Shown here: piece after piece, positions 4,848-9,759 of the stretch | Layout of the letters: every line of letters begins with the position of its first letter | Position numbering within the stretch: the stretch's first letter is position 1 | From: Phycocordibacter sp964398865 | GTDB taxonomy: Bacteria; Patescibacteriota; Minisyncoccia; Phycocordibacterales; Phycocordibacteraceae | Length of the DNA stretch: 9,759 nucleotides | Reading direction: 5' to 3' | NCBI GenBank assembly: GCA_964398865.1 | Contig: CAYNOO010000021.1 | Coordinates: forward strand, 1-9,759 | The notes under the pieces: generated by a model | What the model was told of the DNA's origin: nothing | The model's database searches: none | Seen by the model: only the letters and a program-made list of their open reading frames with translations | Position numbers and translations under genes: made by a program

Positions 4848-5573
4848 GTGGAAACCAGTTTCAGCATCAAGACTCCTCAATTCGAAGGGCCCCTGGAGCT
4901 TCTTTTGAACCTCATCGAGGAGCGGAAGATGCTCATTTCCGACGTCTCGCTCTCGAGCGTCGCGGATGATTTCTTAGGATACATACAACGCCAAGTCGCT
5001 TTTCCTATGGGTCAGGCAGCCCAGTTCATCCTGGTCGCGGCAACACTCCTCCTCTTAAAATCTCGCTCACTCCTCCCCGTCTTATCTCTTACTAAGGAGG
5101 AAGAAGGTGACGTAAAAGACCTGGAGCGGCGCTTAGCGCTCTATCAGGTATTTCGAAATGCTGCTCGTGGAATAGCTGCGCTTGGAGAGCGCATGTTTTT
5201 TGGGGGCGGCTCTCGAGTCGTTGATCCGCTATTCACTCCGTCTCAAGACCTTTCGCTTCAAGCAATACAAGAAGCCGCAAGACGAGCTCTTGAAAGTGCA
5301 CCGCAAGAGGTAAAGCGAGACGAAGTCGCAGTGAAAAGTGTCATCTCTTTAGAGGAAATGATAGACAGGCTCTCGAATCGCATTGAGAAAGCGATACAAA
5401 TGACTTTCCGTGATTTTTCAGGCGCTCATACCGCGGATAAACGAGAGATTGTTGTTGGCTTTCTTGCAATGCTAGAGCTTTTCAAGCGTGGATTGCTCTT
5501 AGTGGAGCAAGAACAAAGTTTTGGTGATATCTCAATCGCGTACAATGGCGTAGCAAAGACGCCTAGATTTTAA
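4848..5573 (+). CDS. scpA: Segregation and condensation protein A (kleisin subunit of SMC complex)
   Basis: Kleisin that bridges the SMC ATPase heads and binds a ScpB dimer, acting in chromosome condensation and segregation. At 241 residues it has normal family length. The N-terminal helical domain shows the hallmark FEGPLELLLNLIEERKM (12-28), then ISDVSLSSVADDFLGYI and QFILVAATLLLLKSRSLLP (about 59-77). A variable linker follows, and a C-terminal winged helix with IVVGFLAMLELFKRGLLLVEQ (201-221). The start is GTG at 4848, fitting the family N-terminus; no Shine-Dalgarno is present, and an extended -10 sits immediately upstream. scpB follows after 10 bases, so the partners are co-transcribed as in most bacteria. 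Confidence 0.97.
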   Translation: METSFSIKTPQFEGPLELLLNLIEERKMLISDVSLSSVADDFLGYIQRQVAFPMGQAAQFILVAATLLLLKSRSLLPVLSLTKEEEGDVKDLERRLALYQVFRNAARGIAALGERMFFGGGSRVVDPLFTPSQDLSLQAIQEAARRALESAPQEVKRDEVAVKSVISLEEMIDRLSNRIEKAIQMTFRDFSGAHTADKREIVVGFLAMLELFKRGLLLVEQEQSFGDISIAYNGVAKTPRF

Positions 5574-5583
5574 TTAAAAGAAC

Positions 5584-6159
5584 ATGCTGCAAAACATTCC
5601 AATCGAGATACAGATAGAGGCAGCACTTTTTTTCCGCGGCGGAGCTTTATCAATAAAAGAACTAGCTTCGCAGATTGATCTCTCCTATGAAGAGACTGAG
5701 AGCGGCGTCACGAGCCTTACTATGGCGCTCGAAGGGCGTGGCATACGGGTGGTGCGCGAAGGAGAAACCGTGGCTCTTGCAACCGCCCCGGACACCCATG
5801 CGCTTATCGAAAAAATGCGCCGAGAAGAATTGGAGGGTCCTTTAGGAAAAGCGGGGCTCGAGACCATCAGCATCGTCGTCTTTCGTGGACCACTCTCAAG
5901 AAGTGATATCGAGTACGTGCGAGGTGTTAATTGCTCCTCAATATTGCGGTCACTCCTTATTCGCGGATTGATAGAACGCATCGAAAACCCAAGCGATAAA
6001 CGTAGTTTCTTATACCGTGCCACGGCAGAATTGCCGGCATACTTAGGCGTAGGGTCTCTTACCGATATCCCCGGCTATACTGAAACGCGAGAGAACATCG
6101 AAAATATCTTTGCTAATCGTGACGCGGCGCTTCCAAAAGAAGAGGGAACAACCGAATGA
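5584..6159 (+). CDS. scpB: Segregation and condensation protein B
   Basis: Dimeric winged-helix protein of the SMC-ScpAB complex. The 191 residues contain two winged-helix units. The N-terminal one is IQIEAALFFRGGALSIKELA with DLSYEETESGVTSLTMALEGRGIRVV. The C-terminal one has the conserved block LGKAGLETISIVVFRGPLSR (87-106), then EYVRGVNCSSILRSLLIRGL and RSFLYRATAELPAYLGVGSLTDIPGY, the family ending. The tail after about 165 is acidic and variable, as usual. ATG 5584 lies 10 bases after scpA. Its stop overlaps the next gene's start by four bases (ATGA), so translation of the D,D-carboxypeptidase is probably coupled to scpB. Confidence 0.96.
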   Translation: MLQNIPIEIQIEAALFFRGGALSIKELASQIDLSYEETESGVTSLTMALEGRGIRVVREGETVALATAPDTHALIEKMRREELEGPLGKAGLETISIVVFRGPLSRSDIEYVRGVNCSSILRSLLIRGLIERIENPSDKRSFLYRATAELPAYLGVGSLTDIPGYTETRENIENIFANRDAALPKEEGTTE

Positions 6160-7091
6160 ACATGAGTGCACGCACGAACCTTCTTCTATTAGCTTGTCTA
6201 TTATTATGCGGAACCATTGTGTTTACGCTCTGGCCATTGGTGTTCAAACCAGTGACGCCTGCAACCGTAGCCGCATCTCCTTTTTGCGCTAATCTATCAC
6301 CCCATATATCCCTTACAGGGCATGCTGCCTATGCCGAAGACTTGGAAACAGGCGAGACGCTGTATGAGAAAAGCTCAGACGTGCAATTACCCCTTGCCTC
6401 GCTCACGAAACTCATGACAGTACTTGTCGCATCCGACGTGTTGTCGGATGCGGATGTCGTGACAATCTCGAAAGAGGCTTTGACGCCGGACGGAGATTCA
6501 GGGTTGATTATTGGGGAACGTTGGCGCGCGAAAGAGTTAATAGATTTTACGCTGGTAACATCGGCGAACGACGGCGCACACGCTCTTGCGCTGGCGGCAC
6601 AAGCAAAATCAAAAAGCACGCCGGAGGCATTCATAGCGCGTATGAACACGAAGGCAGTCTCGCTTGGTATGTCGCAGACGTTCTTTGCTGACGATACCGG
6701 TCTTGATATCTCCATTAATTCGGCAGGTGCTTTCGGTTCTGCTCGCGATGTAGGGAAGCTCTTTGCCTATATCGTTCGTACAAAACCACGTTTGATTGAA
6801 GGAACGACAGTGGACACCGATACTTTTATCTCACTCGACGGCACAAAACATCGTGGCAAGAATACCAGTTCCGTCATTACAGAGCTTTCAGGAGCCATCG
6901 GCTCAAAAACTGGCTTCACTGATCTTGCTGGGGGTAATCTTGCTGTTACTTTTGAGCCGCTGCCGGGACGACCGGTTCTCGCGGTTGTTTTGGGCTCTAC
7001 GAGAGAGGGTAGGGATACTGACATGTTGACCCTGACAAAAGCAATCAAAGCGAGTATGAGACGCGCCATCATCTGCAAGAGCAGTCTGTAG
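6156..7091 (+). CDS. D-alanyl-D-alanine carboxypeptidase, penicillin-binding protein (peptidase S11)
   Basis: Serine D,D-peptidase that trims the terminal D-Ala from peptidoglycan stem peptides outside the cytoplasmic membrane. A hydrophobic segment at about 8-30 acts as a signal anchor or signal peptide. All three catalytic motifs are present: S82-L-T-K85 (in PLASLTKLMT), S136-A-N138 (TSANDGA) and K251-T-G253 (GSKTGFTDLAGG). At 311 residues it is shorter than E. coli PBP5 and ends just after the catalytic domain, so the C-terminal PBP5 domain and amphipathic membrane helix are absent; the N-terminal segment probably provides anchoring. The start overlaps the scpB stop (ATGA), with GA-rich sequence (AGAGGG) upstream as a possible ribosome site. 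It precedes mraY-ftsW-murG, in keeping with a wall-related role. The exact dac paralogue cannot be assigned. Confidence 0.94.
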   Translation: MNMSARTNLLLLACLLLCGTIVFTLWPLVFKPVTPATVAASPFCANLSPHISLTGHAAYAEDLETGETLYEKSSDVQLPLASLTKLMTVLVASDVLSDADVVTISKEALTPDGDSGLIIGERWRAKELIDFTLVTSANDGAHALALAAQAKSKSTPEAFIARMNTKAVSLGMSQTFFADDTGLDISINSAGAFGSARDVGKLFAYIVRTKPRLIEGTTVDTDTFISLDGTKHRGKNTSSVITELSGAIGSKTGFTDLAGGNLAVTFEPLPGRPVLAVVLGSTREGRDTDMLTLTKAIKASMRRAIICKSSL

Positions 7092-7094
7092 GAA

Positions 7095-7158
7095 GTAGAA
7101 AGTAGAGGGTAGAATGTAGAAAAAGGAATTATGCGCACCTCTACCTACCACTTTCTAC
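7095..7158. repeat. Imperfect inverted repeat of GTAGAAAGT-type units between the S11 peptidase gene and mraY
   Basis: The 86-base gap is purine-rich (GTAG/AGAA words) on its left side and the complementary pyrimidine-rich (CTAC/TTCT words) on its right. In one register GTAGAAAGT (7095-7103) pairs with ACTTTCTAC (7150-7158), and GGTAGA (7108-7113) pairs with TCTACC (7140-7145), separated by an internal loop. Several related GTAG-type words flank these, so other registers are possible. No T-run follows it. It may be an RNA hairpin that modulates read-through into mraY, or a degenerate dispersed repeat. Confidence 0.6.
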
Positions 7159-7177
7159 CTACTACTTTCTCATTCGT

Positions 7178-8242
7178 ATGATTATCGATCTCTTAAAAGT
7201 CTTTGTTCCTCCAATCCTCGCTTTCTGGATAGGCATAGGCATCGCACCAATACTTACGCATTACTTATACAAGTACCGGGTTTGGAAAAAAAAACCTGGC
7301 AAGAGAGCACTTGATGGCAAGGTTGCTATTGAATTTGAGCGACTTCACGGTGAAACCGAAACGAAAACCCCTCGCATGGGTGGCATCCTGGTGTGGTCTT
7401 CGGTGATTCTTACCATAGCGCTCCTCTGGCTCCTCCAGTACATAATTCCTAACTCTGCAACGACAAAATTGATGTTCTTGTCGCGCTCCCAGACATGGAT
7501 ACCGTTTACCACGTTGATCCTCGGCGCCTTGGTGGGCTTAGTCAACGACATCCTTGATGTGGTTGATCGCAATGGCGAAAAGGGCATACCGCTTCGCATT
7601 CGGCTCCTTTTTGTTGCAGCACTCTCTTTCTGTATCGGTTGGTGGTTTTATGTAAAACTCGACATCACATCTATCAGCATGCCATTTGGTGATGCCTTGC
7701 ATGTAGGCTGGCTCATCATACCCATCTTCATGCTCGTCTCCTTGTTTCTCTACGCATCCGGTGTGATTGACGGGATTGACGGGTTGTCGGGCGCCGTCTT
7801 CGCTTCAATCTTCGCTGCCTATGCTTTCATCGCCTTTCACCAAAATCAGATAGACCTTGCGGCTTTCTGCGCGACCGTCGTCGGTGCGCTTCTGGCATTC
7901 TTGTGGTTTAACGTTCCGCCGGCGAGATTTTGGATGACTGAAACGGGGACCATGGGCCTGACGCTCACCATCGGAGCTATTGCATTCATGACGGATACTC
8001 TGGGAGAGGGGAGAGGACTGCCGGCACTTCCGGTCATCGCTTTTCTTCTCGTTGCGACAGTCTTCTCAAACATAATTCAAGTGTTCTCAAAGAAAGTGCT
8101 GAATAAAAAAGTGTTCAAGATAGCACCACTCCACCATCATTTTGAAGCCATCGGCTGGCCGGGATACAAAGTCACCATGCGCTACTGGATTCTTTCTATC
8201 ATCCTTGCCATCCTGGGTGTTTCGCTCGCGCTCTTAGGTTAG
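7178..8242 (+). CDS. mraY: Phospho-N-acetylmuramoyl-pentapeptide transferase, divergent
   Basis: Polytopic membrane enzyme that transfers phospho-MurNAc-pentapeptide to undecaprenyl phosphate, making lipid I. The 354 residues hold about ten hydrophobic segments, the family's usual size. Supporting motifs are TPRMGG (64-69) and PLHHHFEAIGW, with the MraY-specific HHHFE at 319-323. Position between a D,D-carboxypeptidase and ftsW/murG agrees. The acidic motifs differ from the family: the usual DD pair reads LVNDILDV (N123, D124), NLTDGLDG reads GVIDGIDG (D198, D201), and MGDxGS reads MTETGT (E255). Other members of this lineage may share these changes. An alternative is a related polyprenyl-phosphate sugar-phosphate transferase such as WecA, but HHHFE and the context favour MraY. 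No Shine-Dalgarno precedes ATG 7178. ftsW follows after 7 bases. Confidence 0.92.
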   Translation: MIIDLLKVFVPPILAFWIGIGIAPILTHYLYKYRVWKKKPGKRALDGKVAIEFERLHGETETKTPRMGGILVWSSVILTIALLWLLQYIIPNSATTKLMFLSRSQTWIPFTTLILGALVGLVNDILDVVDRNGEKGIPLRIRLLFVAALSFCIGWWFYVKLDITSISMPFGDALHVGWLIIPIFMLVSLFLYASGVIDGIDGLSGAVFASIFAAYAFIAFHQNQIDLAAFCATVVGALLAFLWFNVPPARFWMTETGTMGLTLTIGAIAFMTDTLGEGRGLPALPVIAFLLVATVFSNIIQVFSKKVLNKKVFKIAPLHHHFEAIGWPGYKVTMRYWILSIILAILGVSLALLG

Positions 8243-8249
8243 GTACGCT

Positions 8250-9359
8250 ATGGCAAGAACAAAAAACCGCCAGCATCCGGATCGGATACTTTTGATGACA
8301 TTGGTCGCACTTGTAGTAAGCGGGCTTTTCATATTCCTTTCAGCATCCTTAGGGCTCCTTGCCTATGACGGAGCAAAATTCTCTGACGTAGCTCGCAGTC
8401 AGATCCTCTTCGGTCTTGGTGGCGGCATGATTGCTTTCTTTTTTTGCATGGCAGTTCCATACCGTCTCTGGAGGCGTTTTTCCTTATATATATTCATTGC
8501 CGCGGTTATTTTTACACTCTTAGTTTTCGTTCCTCATCTCGGTATTGAGTTAAACGGTGCACGCCGTTGGATAAACATCGGTCCCTTAACACTACAAACT
8601 TCAGAGTTCTTGAAAATAGCCTACATCCTTTATCTCGCGACCTGGTTTTCTGCTGCAAAATCAAAAGTGGGTACCTTCGCGCACGGACTGGTCCCTTTCG
8701 CCATCATCACTGGCATCACCGGGGCGGTTTTACTTGCTCAGCCTGACACTGACACCTTTGTCATAATTGCCGTTGCAGGAGGCGCAATGTTCATGGCAGC
8801 AGGAGCAAGAATTAGAGACTTAGCGCTCCTTGTGCTCGTTGGGGTCTTGGGTCTTACCATGTTGGTGTTTTTTCGCCCCTACCTTACTGAGCGCCTGACA
8901 ACCTTCTTGAACCCTAGTCTTGATCCTCGAGGGTCAAGCTACCAGGTGCAGCAATCGTTGCTTGCAGTGGGGGCAGGGGAGACATTCGGACGAGGATTCG
9001 GGCAAAGCATTCAAAAATTTGGGAAGCTTCCGGAGCCTATCTCTGACTCTATTTTTTCGGTATTTGCGGAAGAGTTTGGTTTTGTTGGAGGATTAGGACT
9101 GATAGTTCTCTACATCACCTTTGCTCTTCGGGGGCTCTGGGTTGCTGCTCGAGCACCAGACTTATTCGGCGGGCTTGTGGCGATAGGCATCATTGTCATC
9201 ATCACAGCGCAATCATTCCTGAACATTGGTGCCATGCTGGCACTCTTGCCGCTCTCAGGACTGCCTCTAGTCTTTGTCAGCCATGGAGGCACAGCACTCC
9301 TGGCGTCGCTTGGAGCCGCGGGAATTTTAATGTCTATCTCACGCTCGATAACAGCTTGA
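8250..9359 (+). CDS. ftsW: Septal peptidoglycan glycosyltransferase FtsW (SEDS family)
   Basis: SEDS-family integral membrane polymerase that links lipid II into glycan strands at the division septum with a class B PBP partner. The 369 residues contain about ten hydrophobic helices. Family motifs are NGARRWINIG (102-111), LQTSEFLKIA (115-124), QPDTDT (164-169, usually QPDxGT), GAGETFGRGFGQSIQKFGKLPEP (241-263), SDSIFSVFAEEFGF with D266 at the position of the catalytic Asp, and QSFLNIG with LPLSGLPLVFVSHGGTALL near the C-terminus. I call it FtsW rather than RodA from its place between mraY and murG. TAGG six bases before ATG 8250 is a plausible ribosome site, and only 7 bases separate it from mraY. 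The substitution in QPDTDT is minor but visible. Confidence 0.94.
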   Translation: MARTKNRQHPDRILLMTLVALVVSGLFIFLSASLGLLAYDGAKFSDVARSQILFGLGGGMIAFFFCMAVPYRLWRRFSLYIFIAAVIFTLLVFVPHLGIELNGARRWINIGPLTLQTSEFLKIAYILYLATWFSAAKSKVGTFAHGLVPFAIITGITGAVLLAQPDTDTFVIIAVAGGAMFMAAGARIRDLALLVLVGVLGLTMLVFFRPYLTERLTTFLNPSLDPRGSSYQVQQSLLAVGAGETFGRGFGQSIQKFGKLPEPISDSIFSVFAEEFGFVGGLGLIVLYITFALRGLWVAARAPDLFGGLVAIGIIVIITAQSFLNIGAMLALLPLSGLPLVFVSHGGTALLASLGAAGILMSISRSITA

Positions 9360-9365
9360 GGTTTT

Positions 9366-9385
9366 TTAAAGTTGCTATACTTTAA
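9366..9385. repeat. Inverted repeat overlapping the murG -10
   Basis: TTAAAGT (9366-9372) and ACTTTAA (9379-9385) are perfect reverse complements around a 6-base centre, and the right arm overlaps the TATACT hexamer. It could be a regulator site at the murG promoter or a chance AT-rich palindrome. Confidence 0.35.
9373..9381 (+). promoter_or_regulatory. Extended -10 promoter of murG
   Basis: TGCTATACT combines TGn with the near-consensus TATACT (9376-9381), followed by 6 bases and ATG 9388. A TTGAGG at 9356-9361 is too close (14 bases) to be a normal -35. The predicted transcription start is the A of the ATG. This gives murG its own leaderless promoter within the 28-base gap after ftsW, in addition to possible read-through. 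Confidence 0.6.
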
Positions 9386-9387
9386 TT

Positions 9388-9759
9388 ATGAAGATTGTTT
9401 TCACCGGAGGAGGCACAGGCGGGCATTTTTACCCAGTCATTGCGGTTGCCGAGGCAGTGCGTGAAATTGCTAAAGAAAATAAACTACTTGACCCGGAGTT
9501 GTATTTTTTTGGACCATCAGCGTTCGACGAGCGTGCGCTCTACGAAAATGACATCACATTTGTAAAAACACCCGCGGGGAAAATGCGCCGTTACTTCTCG
9601 ATTCTTAATTTCTTTGATGTTTTCAAAACAGGGTGGGGCATACTCCAGACGTGCCTGACGCTCTATAAAATATTCCCTGACGTCGTATTTTCTAAGGGGG
9701 GATATGGAAGCGTACCCACATTGATAGCGGCAAAAATACTACGCATCCCAACAATCGCA
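9388..9759 (+). CDS. murG: UDP-GlcNAc:lipid I N-acetylglucosaminyltransferase, N-terminal part (runs off window)
   Basis: GT-B glycosyltransferase at the inner membrane face that adds GlcNAc to lipid I, making lipid II. The 124 visible codons start MKIVFTGGGTGGHFYPVIAV, with the diagnostic glycine-rich loop GGGTGGH (7-13). Further on, VVFSKGGYGSVPTLIAA (about 99-115) corresponds to the GGYxSxP block that helps shape the acceptor site. The UDP-GlcNAc-binding C-terminal domain is beyond the window end; full length is normally about 350-370. A short insertion or loop near 30-38 (ENKLLDPEL) separates beta strands but looks normal. It lacks a Shine-Dalgarno and has an extended -10 immediately upstream, so it is probably transcribed from its own leaderless promoter as well as from the mraY-ftsW transcript. 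Confidence 0.96.
   Translation, partial: MKIVFTGGGTGGHFYPVIAVAEAVREIAKENKLLDPELYFFGPSAFDERALYENDITFVKTPAGKMRRYFSILNFFDVFKTGWGILQTCLTLYKIFPDVVFSKGGYGSVPTLIAAKILRIPTIA

Noticed and set aside
1..9759. CRISPR arrays, tRNA or rRNA genes, insertion sequences
   Set aside because: No regularly spaced direct repeats, no cloverleaf-like sequence or rRNA-like block was recognised in the gaps, and no transposase motifs are present.

Overview
The window looks like a chromosome fragment from a Candidate Phyla Radiation (Patescibacteria, probably Parcubacteria-like) genome. The reasons are a compact core-gene layout, short divergent versions of universal enzymes, weak or absent Shine-Dalgarno sites, and a partial division/cell-wall cluster running mraY-ftsW-murG without murD. 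This placement is inferred from gene content; no rRNA marker is present.

Layout. (1) About 1-2024, plus strand: the 3' part of trpS, then aspS. (2) 2066-2563: a TrpR/YerC-type helix-turn-helix gene bracketed by perfect 25-bp inverted copies of an AT-rich element. The downstream copy is part of a 47-bp palindrome. (3) 2603-4768, a minus-strand island: leucyl aminopeptidase pepA, preceded by three very small candidate genes with Cys/His zinc-ligand patterns (49, 36 and about 38-40 codons). Further upstream is an independent unit of about 160 nt with a TTGACA promoter, a 28-codon ORF and a strong intrinsic terminator. (4) 4848-7091, plus strand: scpA, scpB (chromosome condensation) and a translationally coupled S11 D,D-carboxypeptidase. 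(5) 7178-9759, plus strand: mraY, ftsW and the 5' part of murG (lipid II synthesis and septal peptidoglycan synthesis).

How the genes work together. trpS and aspS charge tRNAs. ScpAB is the accessory complex of SMC. MraY and MurG make lipid I and lipid II, FtsW polymerises septal glycan, and the S11 enzyme trims stem peptides. The 3' half of the window therefore links chromosome segregation to cell-wall growth.

Most interesting signals. Two or three adjacent micro-ORFs share zinc-ligand spacing. Promoter-like -10 hexamers recur exactly 6 (once 7) nt upstream of start codons (scpA, murG, a 36-codon ORF, a 28-codon ORF, a 49-codon ORF), which implies leaderless mRNAs. The TrpR-like gene has flanking operator-like palindromes. 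MraY has altered catalytic acidic motifs, and AspRS lacks the GAD insertion domain. All of this rests on reading the sequence; no search or alignment was run.
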